A stretch of DNA of 64,000 nt from Bog-756 sp963725395 (lineage in GTDB: Bacteria; Actinomycetota; Acidimicrobiia; Acidimicrobiales; RAAP-2): contig CAVRYH010000002.1 in NCBI GenBank assembly GCA_963725395.1, positions 496,001-560,000 of the forward strand, given 5' to 3'. Each line of letters starts with the position of its first letter. Position 1 is the stretch's first letter. The notes under the pieces were generated by a model. It was not told the DNA's origin, did no database searches, and was given only the letters and a program-made list of their open reading frames with translations. Shown here one piece after another: positions 50,304-60,954 of the stretch. The translations under genes were made by a program, and so were the position numbers.

Positions 50304-51845
50304 TCAGGCGAACGAGATGAACGACTCCCGCTCGTAGGCGCGCATGCGCTCGTAGACGTCCTTGAGCTCCGAGCGCCGTGTCCGTTCGTTGGCCAGGTTG
50401 ACCAGTTCGTGGGGATCCGCATCGTGGTCGTACCATTCGTGGTCGTTGTCGTCGAAGGCGCAGTCCACGTCGAACAGCTTCTTGCCGGCCGGACGTCCCC
50501 ACAGACCCGTCGACGGTTTGCCGCCCCCGACGCCGTAGTAGCGGGCGTATTTGGTGTGCCCGTCGTAGAACCCGCGCAGGGCGTAGCGGACGGTGTTGAG
50601 GGCCGTGGTCTGCGCCGAGTCCTGGGCGAACAGGATGTGGTCCCGTACCGAGACCGAGGGATCGGCGAAGACCGGTGACAGGTCCGCGCCCTGGACGGTG
50701 GCTCCTGACACCGCCGGGTCGACGCCGGCCAGCGAGCAGATGGTGGCGGCCAGGTCGACGTGTGAACCGAGCGAGGAGGTGACCGACCCCGGCAAGGTCA
50801 CCCCGGGGACCTTGACGTACAGGGGCACGCGCATGATCTCGTCGTAGACGAACGGACCCTTGGACCGCAGCCCGTGGGAGCCGCACATGTCGCCGTGGTC
50901 GGAGGTGAAGATGATGACGGTGTCGTCCCAGGCACCCGACGCCTCGAGCGCGGCCAGCACCGTGCCCAGGTTGTCGTCGGCGAGCTGGTGGAGGTGGACG
51001 TAGTAGTCGAGATGGCGCAGCCAGGACCGCTCATCGGACGGGTCGATGTACCCCCAGAGGCCGTGCTGCTGGTCCCAGCGCCACTGACGATGGGCCTCAG
51101 GCTTGGTGTGGAGGTCGTCGTCGAAGTTGGCGGGCAGGCGGTCGACGACCTCGGGGTACGGGTCGGTGTAGACGGGGAGGGGGTCGTCGTCCTTCCAGGC
51201 GGCGGACTCGAGCACCGAGCGGATGGCGGCGACGTCCTCGGGGTGGTGGTCGCGGTAGCCGGGTTGGTCGACGGGGAACCACATGACGTCATGGGGGTTG
51301 ACCATGGCCACGGTGAGGAACCAGGGCTCCGCCCTCCCCGAGGCGGTGGCGGCACCCCTCCCGGCCGCGGGGCGGGCGTTGGCCGTCAACCAGTGGGCGG
51401 CGTTGCTGGCGATCAGGGGATCGAAGTGCACACCGGTGCCGGCCCAGCCCATGAAGTGGCGGTCGTTGCCGTCCCAGTCGGCGAAGCCGTAGGCCTCCAT
51501 GTCCGGCGAGGGGGAGTGGGACAGGTGCCACTTCCCGATGTACGACGAGCGGTAGCCGGCCCCGTCGAGGAGCGTGCCCAGGGTGGGGGTGGTGGTGGGC
51601 AGTTCGTGGTGTTCCGGCATGATCACGTTGTCGAGGACCCCGTGTCCCTGCAGGTAGCGCCCGGTGAACAGGCTGGCCCGGCTGGGGGAGCAGGGGGAGG
51701 AGTGGGTGAAGTAATCGGTGAACTCGAGGCCCTCACGCCGCAACCGGTCCCGCCACGGGAGCGACACACCGGGGGGGAGCCACGATCGCTGACGCTCCTG
51801 GTCGGACACGATGAGCAGGATGTTGGGACGGGAGGGCTCGGCCAT
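50304..51845 (-). CDS. Sulfatase (arylsulfatase/choline-sulfatase-like)
   Basis: A 513-residue sulfatase. The modification motif CSPSR lies in SSPCSPSRASLFTGRY near residues 48-63; its cysteine is converted to formylglycine by FGE. Metal ligands are in NILLIVSDQERQR at the start and FTSDHGDMCGSHG near 310. KWHLSHS near 107 also belongs to the active site. No signal peptide, so probably cytoplasmic. It hydrolyses a sulfate ester; the substrate is not clear. It is divergent from the DUF35/thiolase operon, and the shared promoter region may couple their control. Confidence 0.85.
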   Translation of the reverse strand: MAEPSRPNILLIVSDQERQRSWLPPGVSLPWRDRLRREGLEFTDYFTHSSPCSPSRASLFTGRYLQGHGVLDNVIMPEHHELPTTTPTLGTLLDGAGYRSSYIGKWHLSHSPSPDMEAYGFADWDGNDRHFMGWAGTGVHFDPLIASNAAHWLTANARPAAGRGAATASGRAEPWFLTVAMVNPHDVMWFPVDQPGYRDHHPEDVAAIRSVLESAAWKDDDPLPVYTDPYPEVVDRLPANFDDDLHTKPEAHRQWRWDQQHGLWGYIDPSDERSWLRHLDYYVHLHQLADDNLGTVLAALEASGAWDDTVIIFTSDHGDMCGSHGLRSKGPFVYDEIMRVPLYVKVPGVTLPGSVTSSLGSHVDLAATICSLAGVDPAVSGATVQGADLSPVFADPSVSVRDHILFAQDSAQTTALNTVRYALRGFYDGHTKYARYYGVGGGKPSTGLWGRPAGKKLFDVDCAFDDNDHEWYDHDADPHELVNLANERTRRSELKDVYERMRAYERESFISFA

Positions 51846-51902
51846 GGTGGGTCACGGTAGCGCCAACCGATCCCGGGTGACCGCAGGCCGTGCTGGCGGG
51901 CA

Positions 51903-51924
51903 AAAGTGAAATGTGTTCTACTTT
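51903..51924. promoter_or_regulatory. KstR-like dyad between sulfatase and thiolase operon
   Basis: A 22-bp dyad, AAAGT ... ACTTT at its ends, contains TGAAATGTGTTCTA at 51907-51920, which differs at one position from the KstR consensus TNNAACNNGTTNNA (the half-site GTTCTA is perfect). It is AT-rich in a GC-rich region and lies 41 bp upstream of the operon's ATG. Probable TetR-type operator; KstR identity is inference. Confidence 0.5.
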
Positions 51925-51964
51925 CAAAAATTCACGTTGGATGAGATGCCAGGGGGAGGAACGG

Positions 51965-52420
51965 ATGCCCGAGAGTGAAGCGCTGCACGCCAGCCACCGT
52001 CTCGAATTCCCGTACTCGCGCTCAGTCGGCCCGGTCATCGGCGCATTCCTGACCGGACTGCGTGACGGGAAGCTGTTCGGGGTCCGGGGAGCCGGTGGTT
52101 CGGTCATCGTTCCGCCCACCGAGTACGACCCGACCACGGGTGACGACACCGGTGAGCTGGTCGAGGTCGGCCCCGGAGGCGTTGTGGAGACGTGGGCCTG
52201 GGTGGCCGACCCCCTCCCCAAGCACCCGCTCCAGACCCCGTTCGCCTGGGCGCTGATCCGGCTCGACGGGGCCGACACCGCACTCCTCCACGCCGTCGAC
52301 TCGGGCGGTCCCGACAACCTGGCCTCGGGCGACCGGGTCACCGTCCGGTTCCGGCCCGAGGCCGAGCGCATCGGGGCCATGGCCGACATCGAGGCGTTCG
52401 TGCCCGTGGGAGCCTCGTGA
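51965..52420 (+). CDS. DUF35 OB-fold protein without zinc ribbon
   Basis: A 151-residue protein: HRLEFPYSRSVGPVIGAFLT, GLRDGKLFGVRGAGG, then an OB-fold (ELVEVGPGGVVETWAWV onward) ending FRPEAERIGAMADIEAFVPV. It is a DUF35 acyl-CoA-associated OB protein, but the usual N-terminal CxxC...CxxC is absent. Partners of this kind form complexes with thiolase-like enzymes, as ChsH1/H2 and Ltp2 do in cholesterol breakdown. GGGGGAGG stands before the ATG. Its stop overlaps the next start by one base (TGATG), so translation is coupled. Confidence 0.75.
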   Translation: MPESEALHASHRLEFPYSRSVGPVIGAFLTGLRDGKLFGVRGAGGSVIVPPTEYDPTTGDDTGELVEVGPGGVVETWAWVADPLPKHPLQTPFAWALIRLDGADTALLHAVDSGGPDNLASGDRVTVRFRPEAERIGAMADIEAFVPVGAS

Positions 52421-52932
52421 TGGCCGGGGAGACCTCGCCGGACGATCGGGGGCCGGTGACCACACTGGCCACTCCGATACGTCTCGACTTCGACTTCACG
52501 CCCGGGGTGGCCCAGTCCCGGTTCCTGCGCGGGCTCGAGCAGGGCAAGTTCATGGGCCAGCGCTGCTCGGTGTGCGGGAAGGTCTATGTGCCGTCCCGCG
52601 GCTCGTGTCCCACAGACGGCGTGCCCACCACCGAGGACGTTGAGCTGGCCAACGTCGGGACCATCACCACCTACTGCGTGGTCAACGTTCCCTTCGCCGG
52701 GCAGTCCATCGAGATCCCCTACATCTGCGCCCAGGTGCTGCTCGACGGGGCCAACCTCTCCTTCATGGGACTCATCCAGGAGATCCCCACCGACCAGATC
52801 CGCATGGGCATGAGGGTGGAGGCGGTGTGGGTCGATCCGGACGAACTGACCCCGTCGCTGGCCTCGGTCCGGTACTTCCGGCCCAACGGTGAGCCCGATG
52901 CCGACTACGAGACGTACAAGGAGTACCTGTGA
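52420..52932 (+). CDS. DUF35 OB-fold protein with zinc ribbon
   Basis: A 170-residue protein: TLATPIRLDFDFTPGVAQSR, then CSVCGKVYVPSRGSCP, an N-terminal zinc ribbon with three visible cysteines at about 49-64, and an OB-fold (VELANVGTITTYCVVNVPF onward). The C-terminal tail DADYETYKEYL is charged. It is the normal ChsH2-type partner of thiolase-like enzymes and probably docks an acyl-CoA. Its stop overlaps the next start (GTGA). The pair of one ribbon and one ribbon-less DUF35 protein suggests a hetero-oligomer. Confidence 0.8.
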   Translation: MAGETSPDDRGPVTTLATPIRLDFDFTPGVAQSRFLRGLEQGKFMGQRCSVCGKVYVPSRGSCPTDGVPTTEDVELANVGTITTYCVVNVPFAGQSIEIPYICAQVLLDGANLSFMGLIQEIPTDQIRMGMRVEAVWVDPDELTPSLASVRYFRPNGEPDADYETYKEYL

Positions 52933-54008
52933 GCGCCGCCCCCCACCGGACGCCCCGGCCGGTGTCGGTCGCCTCGTTCGCCCAGGCCCAGAACGTGCGC
53001 CGGGACGACGAGCACAACGAGGTCGAGATGCTGATGCCGGTGATCGCCGAGGTGTTCGGCAACATCGGGATCACCAAGGACGACGTCGACTTCATCTGCT
53101 CGGGGTCGACCGACTACCTGATCGGCGGTCCGTTCAGCTTCGTGATGGCTCTCGACGCCGTGGGCGTGTGGCCGCCGCGCTCGGAGAGCCATGTGGAGAT
53201 GGACGGGGCGTGGGCCCTGTACGAGGCCTGGGTCCTCCTGCAAGAGGGTGAGATCGACGCCGCGCTGGTCTACTCGTTCGGCCGCTCGTCCCTCGGCAAT
53301 CTCAACGAGATCCTCACCCTGCAGCTCGACCCCTACTACCTGGCCCCGCTGTGGCCCGACCCGGTGAGCCTGGCCGCACTGCAGGCTCGCGCCCTGATCG
53401 ACGCCGGCAAGGCCACCGAGGCCGATTTCGCCGCCATCGCCGCGCGGAGCCGGAAGGACGCCCTGTCCAACCCGAGGGCCCAGGTCGCCGGTGACGTCCC
53501 GGTCGAGCGCCTGCTGGAGGACGAGTACGTGGTCTCCCCGCTCCGCCGCCACGCGCTTCCCCCGGTCACCGACGGTGCGGCCGCCATCGTGCTGGCGGCG
53601 GGCGACAAGGCCGCACGTTGGGCAGACCACCCGGTGTGGATCACCGGGTTCGACCACCGGATGGAGAGCCATGCCCTCGGCGCCCGCGACCTGACGTCGT
53701 CGCCCTCGACGGCCAAGGCGGCCGACGTGGCCGGTGTGGCCGACGGACCGGTCGACGTGGCGGAGATCCATGCGCCCTTCGCCCACCAGGAGATCATCGT
53801 GCGCAATGCGCTCGGACTCGACGACGGGGTGAGGGTCAACCCGTCGGGTGGGCCGCTGGCCGCCAACCCGCTGATGTCAGCCGGCCTCATCCGCATCGGC
53901 GAGGCCGCCGCCCGCATCGCCTCGGGTGAGGCCCGCCGGGCGGTGGCCCACGCCACCTCGGGGCCGTGCCTCCAACAGAACCTCGTCTGCGTCCTGGAGG
54001 GTGAGTGA
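52929..54008 (+). CDS. Thiolase-like protein lacking the nucleophilic cysteine (Ltp type)
   Basis: A 359-residue thiolase-superfamily protein: NEVEMLMPVIAEVFGNIGI, DVDFICSGSTDYLIGGPF, then SHVEMDGAWALYEAWVLLQE, where true thiolases have the acyl-accepting Cys of CxSG, here replaced by an acidic/Met stretch. The later VTDGAAAIVLAAGDKAARW and HAPFAHQEIIVRNALGL segments and NPSGGPLAANPLMSAG follow the family. Such proteins are retro-aldol C-C lyases (Ltp2) rather than thiolases when paired with DUF35. Coupled to neighbours on both sides. Confidence 0.8.
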   Translation: MSAAPHRTPRPVSVASFAQAQNVRRDDEHNEVEMLMPVIAEVFGNIGITKDDVDFICSGSTDYLIGGPFSFVMALDAVGVWPPRSESHVEMDGAWALYEAWVLLQEGEIDAALVYSFGRSSLGNLNEILTLQLDPYYLAPLWPDPVSLAALQARALIDAGKATEADFAAIAARSRKDALSNPRAQVAGDVPVERLLEDEYVVSPLRRHALPPVTDGAAAIVLAAGDKAARWADHPVWITGFDHRMESHALGARDLTSSPSTAKAADVAGVADGPVDVAEIHAPFAHQEIIVRNALGLDDGVRVNPSGGPLAANPLMSAGLIRIGEAAARIASGEARRAVAHATSGPCLQQNLVCVLEGE

Positions 54009-55162
54009 TGGCAGAGCGCTGCGCAGTGATCGGGGTGGGCCAGACCCACCACAAGGCCAAGCGGGACGACGTGTCCATCGCCGGCCTGGTCCGTGAGGCG
54101 GCCAAGAGTGCACTGGCCGACGCCGATCTGACCTGGTCGGACATCGACGCCGTCGTCATCGGCAAGGCACCGGACATGTTCGAGGGGAACATGATGCCCG
54201 AGCTCTACCTGGCACCGGCTCTCGGAGCCGTCGGGAAGCCCATGATCCGGGTCCACACCGCCGGGTCCGTCGGCGGATCGACGGCGCTGGTGGCCGCCCA
54301 CCTAGTCAAGTCGGGCATCCACAAAAGAGTGCTCACCGTGGCCTATGAGAAGCAGTCCGACTCCGACGCCATGTGGGCCCTCTCGGTGCCCCAGCCCTTC
54401 GCCGCCCCCCTGCTCGCCGGGGCCGGCGGTTACTTCGCCCCGCACATCCGCGCCTACATGCGCCGCTCGGGAGCGCCCGAGCACATCGGGCGGATGGTGG
54501 CGGTCAAGGACCGCCAGAACGCCATGCGCAACCCGTTCGCCCACCTGCACCTCGCCGACATCGACATGAAGATGGTCGAGGACTCGATGATGCTGTGGGA
54601 CCCGCTGCGCTATCTCGAGGCCTGCCCGTCCTCGGACGGTGCCGCGGCCATGGTGCTGGCGGCGGAGGACGCCGTTTCCGGCCACTACCCACCGGCCTGG
54701 ATCCACGGCTCGGCCATGCGCTCCGAGCCCACGATGTTCGCCGGGCGCGACCAGGTGAATCCCCAGGCCGGCCGGGACTGCTCGGCCGACGTGTACGCCC
54801 AGGCCGGCATCACCGACCCCCGCCGGCAGATCGACGTCGCCGAGGTCTACGTGCCGTTCAGCTGGTACGAGCCGATGTGGCTGGAGAACCTCGGGTTCTG
54901 TGACCTGGGCGACGGGTGGAAGCTGACCGAATCGGGGGCGACCGCCTTCGACGGCGACATCCCGTGGAACACCTCGGGGGGCGTGCTCTCGTCCAACCCG
55001 ATCGGGGCGTCGGGCATGCTCCGGTTCCTCGAGGTGGCCATGCAGGTGCGGGGACAGGCCGGAGAGCACCAGATCGACGGGGCCCGGCTGGCCCTCGGCC
55101 AGGCCTACGGCGGCGGCTCCCAGTTCTTCTCCATGTGGGTGGTCGGGGCCGACAAGCCCTGA
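54008..55162 (+). CDS. Thiolase-like protein lacking the nucleophilic cysteine (Ltp type), second
   Basis: A 384-residue thiolase-fold protein: RCAVIGVGQTHHKAKRDDVS, DIDAVVIGKAPDMFEG, then RVHTAGSVGGSTALVAAHLV, where the Cys of the CxSG nucleophile is replaced by Gly. It ends with AEVYVPFSWYEPMWLENLGF, AFDGDIPWNTSGGVLSSNPI and GQAYGGGSQFFSMWVVG, again without the second catalytic Cys. It likely pairs with the first thiolase-like protein and the DUF35 proteins in one complex. ATG overlaps the preceding stop; a GTG three bases earlier is possible. Confidence 0.8.
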   Translation: MAERCAVIGVGQTHHKAKRDDVSIAGLVREAAKSALADADLTWSDIDAVVIGKAPDMFEGNMMPELYLAPALGAVGKPMIRVHTAGSVGGSTALVAAHLVKSGIHKRVLTVAYEKQSDSDAMWALSVPQPFAAPLLAGAGGYFAPHIRAYMRRSGAPEHIGRMVAVKDRQNAMRNPFAHLHLADIDMKMVEDSMMLWDPLRYLEACPSSDGAAAMVLAAEDAVSGHYPPAWIHGSAMRSEPTMFAGRDQVNPQAGRDCSADVYAQAGITDPRRQIDVAEVYVPFSWYEPMWLENLGFCDLGDGWKLTESGATAFDGDIPWNTSGGVLSSNPIGASGMLRFLEVAMQVRGQAGEHQIDGARLALGQAYGGGSQFFSMWVVGADKP

Positions 55163-55301
55163 GCCGTCCGGGCGGGGACACCGTCCGGACCGCGGCAATG
55201 GATCCGAGGACGGCAGCCACCCCGGGCCGGAACTACGATGGCGACGTGCGCTGACGTGTGAGTTTCCGTCCGTTTCCGCTCCTACGCCCCGGAGGTTCCC
55301 G

Positions 55302-56978
<1,677 letters not shown>

Positions 56979-57062
56979 TCCGACGGTTCAGGCCCGGCCG
57001 TCGTCGTCCCCAGCCCACCCGATCGCCCCAGCGGAGTGACAGGGCGTCCACGGCCGCCGGGC

Positions 57063-58355
57063 TCACGACCGGCCGGTGAACACGTCCTCACCGAACGCGG
57101 CACTGACCGTGCGGGCCTGTCCCAGCTTGGGCAGGCCGAAGATGTCCTCGATGGTCGCCAGGGTGGAGTAGTGGTTGTAGGGGACGGTGCTGACGGTGCC
57201 GCCCCTGATGAACGGGGAGATCAGCACCGTGCCGATGCGCCCACCACCCGGCCCGAATGCGCCGGGAAGGGAGGAGGCGGGCCCGGGGATCTCGTTGCAG
57301 CAGGCCGAGGCGTCGGCGGTCGCACCGTCGGTGTCGGCCTCGTCGAAGGTCACCTCGAGCAGCCCGTCCTTCTTGAACGCCGGCGATCCGGTGATCAGAG
57401 GAACCCACTGCGACAAGAAGGCGTCGATGTTGACCAGCGCCGAGGCAGAACCCTGCTGGTTGATGCAGGGCGCATCGTGCCCGTCGTCGCACAGGTTGGG
57501 GGTGATGAAACTCAGATTGGGTGTGGTGCCCACCGACTTCAGGTCGGTGGCGAGCCCGGTGGTGCCCGTGGGGACCCGGGCTGGGAGCTCGCCGGAGGTG
57601 GTGCCGAGGGGCACCACGTGGGTATCGCACACCGTCGTGTCGTCGATGATCGAGTGGAAGTAGACGAACGGGTCGTGGCGGGTGGCGTAGCCGTCCCCGG
57701 GGACGGCCTTCTGGGTGTGGTCCTGGGTGCCGATCGCCGGATGTCCGCAGACCGCCGACTCGCGGGACGGGACGTTGCCCATGTCCTGCATGTAGGCCTT
57801 CCAGGTCAGGTCGGCCGTGGTCATCTGGTTGGCGACGGTTGGCACCGTGGCGGGATAGACGCAGCCGGAATCTGAGATCTGGCCGTCGGCGGCCACGGTG
57901 GCCGAGGCCGGGAAGTCGACGAACTCCTGGCAGTCGCCCTGCGTCAGGGGGTTGGGGGCCTGTCCGGAGATCATGGCGATGTAGTTGTCGGCGGAGAAAT
58001 GGCCGATGCCGTAGTACTCGGTGAGGAGCGCACCCTCGGCCGGCAGGGTCCCGGCCAGGTAGGGGTCGTCCGAGGGAGTGCCGAAGGTGGCGTCGTAGCC
58101 CTCGTTCTCCAGCACGATGATGAAGATGTGGCGGATGGGGGGCAGGGCGGTCGTCGATGCCGATCCTCGGGGCCCGGTAGTCGATGCCGGCCGGGTGGTC
58201 ACCGTCGCACCGGCGGAGGAGCTGGCTGAGCCCCTACTGGGGCCCGACGAGCAGGCCGTGGCCAGCACGGCCAGGGTGGCCAGCAGCACGACGGTCGTTG
58301 CCTGTCGGCCCGGGCGGCGTCGGCCGTCCTCACCCCGTCGAGCGCTCCTGGCCAT
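57063..58355 (-). CDS. Phosphoesterase-family lipoprotein (PF04185)
   Basis: A 430-residue lipoprotein: TTVVLLATLAVLATACSSG gives a lipobox with Cys about residue 35, then a Ser/Thr linker. The catalytic domain begins IRHIFIIVLENEGYDATFG (residue 75 on), the metal/Thr site region of the PF04185 phosphoesterases, and has CGHPAIGTQDHTQ, SFITPNLCDDGHDAPC and LEVTFDEADTDG. It ends TVPYNHYSTLATIEDIFGLP with HYS as metal ligands. Members include acid phosphatases and phospholipase C. Anchored outside the membrane, it may take phosphate from organic esters. It is divergent from the ferredoxin gene. Confidence 0.8.
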   Translation of the reverse strand: MARSARRGEDGRRRPGRQATTVVLLATLAVLATACSSGPSRGSASSSAGATVTTRPASTTGPRGSASTTALPPIRHIFIIVLENEGYDATFGTPSDDPYLAGTLPAEGALLTEYYGIGHFSADNYIAMISGQAPNPLTQGDCQEFVDFPASATVAADGQISDSGCVYPATVPTVANQMTTADLTWKAYMQDMGNVPSRESAVCGHPAIGTQDHTQKAVPGDGYATRHDPFVYFHSIIDDTTVCDTHVVPLGTTSGELPARVPTGTTGLATDLKSVGTTPNLSFITPNLCDDGHDAPCINQQGSASALVNIDAFLSQWVPLITGSPAFKKDGLLEVTFDEADTDGATADASACCNEIPGPASSLPGAFGPGGGRIGTVLISPFIRGGTVSTVPYNHYSTLATIEDIFGLPKLGQARTVSAAFGEDVFTGRS

Positions 58356-58508
58356 GGTCAGCGTTCTACACCATGCGGCGTCGGCGCCGGTGCAGCTCCG
58401 AACGGGCCTCCGGACCAGGCTCGCACCCGTGGCCCGTGCCCCGTGCCCGAAGCCCCGGGCCGATGGCCGGTACACTCGTCCCGTTCGCCGAGTTGACGGA
58501 GGCATCAC

Positions 58509-58706
58509 GTGAAGATTGTGGTCGATTACGACGAGTGCGCCAGCAACGCGGTGTGCATGGGCATAGCCCCCGAGGTGTTCGAGGTGCGTGACGACGGCTT
58601 CCTCTACGTGTTGAACGAGAACCCCGGCGAGGAACTCCGTGAGAAGGTCCGCCAAGCGGCCAACGGCTGTCCGACCGGCGCCATCTCCATCATCGAAGAC
58701 GAGTAA
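58509..58706 (+). CDS. 3Fe-4S ferredoxin (P450-associated type)
   Basis: A 65-residue ferredoxin with cysteines at 10, 16 and 54 (C-x5-C ... CP), the pattern of single-cluster 3Fe-4S ferredoxins: DECASNAVCMGIAPEVFEV and NGCPTGAISI. Such proteins feed electrons to cytochrome P450s or other oxygenases, none of which is adjacent. GGAGG stands six bases before the GTG. The gene for GltX follows 8 bp downstream on the same strand, an arrangement without obvious functional logic. Confidence 0.85.
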   Translation: MKIVVDYDECASNAVCMGIAPEVFEVRDDGFLYVLNENPGEELREKVRQAANGCPTGAISIIEDE

Positions 58707-58713
58707 CCGAGGA

Positions 58714-60195
58714 GTGGCCGGGGACGCCCCGAGGGTACGCTTCGCGCCGTCGCCCACCGGTTACTTCCATGTGGGGAGTGCGCGCACCGCTCTGTTCAAC
58801 TGGCTGGTGGCCCGCCAATCGGGGGGAACCTTCGTGCTGCGCATCGAGGACACCGACGCCGAGCGGGGACGTGAGGAGTGGGTGGACGGGATCATCTCGG
58901 CCCTGCACTGGCTGTCCATGGACCCCGACGAAGGCCCGTTCCGCCAGTCGTTGCGGACTGCCCGGTACCGGCAGGCCATCGACGCCCTCTGGGAGGCGGG
59001 CGCCCTGTATGCCTGCGACTGCACCCGCGACGAGATCGACGCCCGCAACAAGGCGGCCGGCATCCAGACCCCGGGGTACGACGGCTACTGCCGAACCCGG
59101 AACCTCCCCCAGGAGGGCAACGCCCTGCGGTTCCGCACGCCCGACAGCGGCGTCACCGTCGTCGACGACGTGATTCGTGGCCAGGTCGAGTTCCCCTGTG
59201 CGGCCATGGACGATTTCGTGGCCGTGAAAGCCAACGGTTCCCCGCTCTTCGTGCTGGCCAACGTGGTCGACGACATCGATATGGCCATCACCCATGTGAT
59301 CAGAGGAGAGGACCTGCTGCCCACGACCCCCCGGGGCATTCTGGTCTGGGAGGCCCTCGTCGGCCTCGGGTGGACGACCGACGGCTCGACCGGGGCGGCC
59401 GTCGAGCCGGCCCCCGGCCTGCCCGTCTTCGCCCACCTTCCCATGCTGGTCAACGAGCAGCGCAAGAAGTTGTCCAAGCGACGTGACCCGGTGGCCGTCG
59501 AGTCCTATCGGGACCAGGGTTACCTCCCCGATGCGTTCGTCAACTACCTGGGTCTGCTCGGATGGAGCCCCCCCGGGGGCCAGGAGCTCTTCGACACCGA
59601 ACAGATGCTGACCTGGTTCCGATTGGAGGACGTCAACCATTCGCCGGCCTTCTTCGACGTGGGCAAGCTCACCCATATGAACGGTGAGTACATCCGGGCC
59701 ATGCCGCTGGACGCATTCATCGAGACGTGCCGGCCGTGGTTGACCGGTGACCGTGCGCCATGGCCCGAGTCGGGGTTCGACGAGTCGGTGTTCGCCGCCA
59801 TCGCTCCGCTGGTGCAGGAGCGGGTGGCGATCCTCTCGGAGGTCCCGGCCATGGTCGACTTCCTGTTCCTCGACCAGGCGCCGATCGACGAGGACTCGTG
59901 GGCCAGGTCGATCGGCAGTGACCCTCAGGCCGCCGCCATCCTGTCCGCCTCCATCGACACCTTCCGGTCGCTGGTCGACGACTGGAGGCGCGATCCACTC
60001 CACGAGGCCACGTTGGCCATCGCCGAGGGCGTGGGCCGAAAACTGGGCAAGGCCCAGGCGCCGATCCGGGTGGCGGTCACCGGCCGTCGGGTGGGACCGC
60101 CCCTGTTCGAGTCCATCGAGCTGTTGGGCCCCGATCGCACCCTGGCCCGGCTCCAGGGTGCCCTCGACCGGGCGCTGAAGGAGCCCACGCCGTGA
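58714..60195 (+). CDS. gltX: Glutamate--tRNA ligase
   Basis: A 493-residue class I aminoacyl-tRNA synthetase. RFAPSPTGYFHVGSARTALFN carries the HIGH-type motif HVGS at 19-22; RIEDTDAER follows, and the KMSKS-type loop is KLSKR at 252-256. The C-terminal anticodon-binding domain is complete (LAIAEGVGRKLGKAQAPIRV near 440). It charges tRNA-Glu, and in many actinobacteria also misacylates tRNA-Gln for transamidation. A GTG is chosen because conserved sequence starts within ten residues; the ribosome-binding site is poor, perhaps coupled to the ferredoxin. Confidence 0.95.
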   Translation: MAGDAPRVRFAPSPTGYFHVGSARTALFNWLVARQSGGTFVLRIEDTDAERGREEWVDGIISALHWLSMDPDEGPFRQSLRTARYRQAIDALWEAGALYACDCTRDEIDARNKAAGIQTPGYDGYCRTRNLPQEGNALRFRTPDSGVTVVDDVIRGQVEFPCAAMDDFVAVKANGSPLFVLANVVDDIDMAITHVIRGEDLLPTTPRGILVWEALVGLGWTTDGSTGAAVEPAPGLPVFAHLPMLVNEQRKKLSKRRDPVAVESYRDQGYLPDAFVNYLGLLGWSPPGGQELFDTEQMLTWFRLEDVNHSPAFFDVGKLTHMNGEYIRAMPLDAFIETCRPWLTGDRAPWPESGFDESVFAAIAPLVQERVAILSEVPAMVDFLFLDQAPIDEDSWARSIGSDPQAAAILSASIDTFRSLVDDWRRDPLHEATLAIAEGVGRKLGKAQAPIRVAVTGRRVGPPLFESIELLGPDRTLARLQGALDRALKEPTP

Positions 60196-60241
60196 CCGAG
60201 GGGAAGTCCTCCAGAGGGCGAAGGTCCGCCACAGGGGTGGC

Positions 60242-60954
60242 TTGACCCGATTGGCTGCGTCCGCCACGCCGACGGGGTGGCGTCCACTCCGGTTCCTCGT
60301 GAGACTGATCGCCCTGGTTGCCGTCGTTATCCTCGTCTACCTGGGGGTGACCGCCGTTCAGGTGTGGCTCACCTCACGTCGCTACGACCCCCACCCGGCG
60401 CAGGCCATCGTCGTGATGGGTGCCGCCCAGTACGACGGGGTGCCGTCACCTGATCTTGCGTCCCGCCTCGACGAAGCCGCCCTCCTCTGGCGACAGGGGT
60501 ATCGCGCACCATCGTGGTGACCGGCTCGAAGGAGCCGGGTGACACCTTCACCGAGGCCGAGGCCTCGGCCCGCTACCTGATGACCATCGGCAGGGTCCCC
60601 GGCGACGACATCCTGGAGGCCGGTGGCACCGACTCGTGGGAGAACCTGGCGCAGGCCGCCCCCACCCTCATCGCCCGGGATGAAACTACGGTGCTGATCG
60701 TGACGGATCCGTTCCACGAGGACCGCAGCATGGCCATCGCCTCGTCTTTGCACCTCGTCCCGTCACCCACCCCCACCCGGACTTCGCCGATCAGGGGGAT
60801 GAGCACCATCCCGTACTTCGCCAAGGAGGCGGTCGGGGTGGCCCTCGGTCGGATCGTCGGATTCGACCACCTGGGCGACCTCCACAGCTCGCTCGGGGAG
60901 GTCGACCCCTCCGGAGGGCGGACGGGCCCAGTCGATCGCCGGGTGGGCCGGTGA
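60242..60954 (+). pseudogene. YdcF-like (DUF218) membrane-anchored protein, one frameshift
   Basis: The first 85 codons read LIALVAVVILVYLGVTAVQV, a membrane anchor, then AQAIVVMGAAQYDGVPSPDL and ASRLDEAALLWRQGY, the DUF218 opening. At about 60,504 in a CGCG sequence the frame shifts and continues RTIVVTGSKEPGDTFTE, EAEASARYLMTIGRVP and TVLIVTDPFHEDRSMAIA to the end. One added base restores a complete protein of about 235 residues. DUF218 proteins act near the cell envelope, e.g. ElyC/SanA in lipid-carrier recycling. Its stop overlaps the next gene's GTG. Confidence 0.8.
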
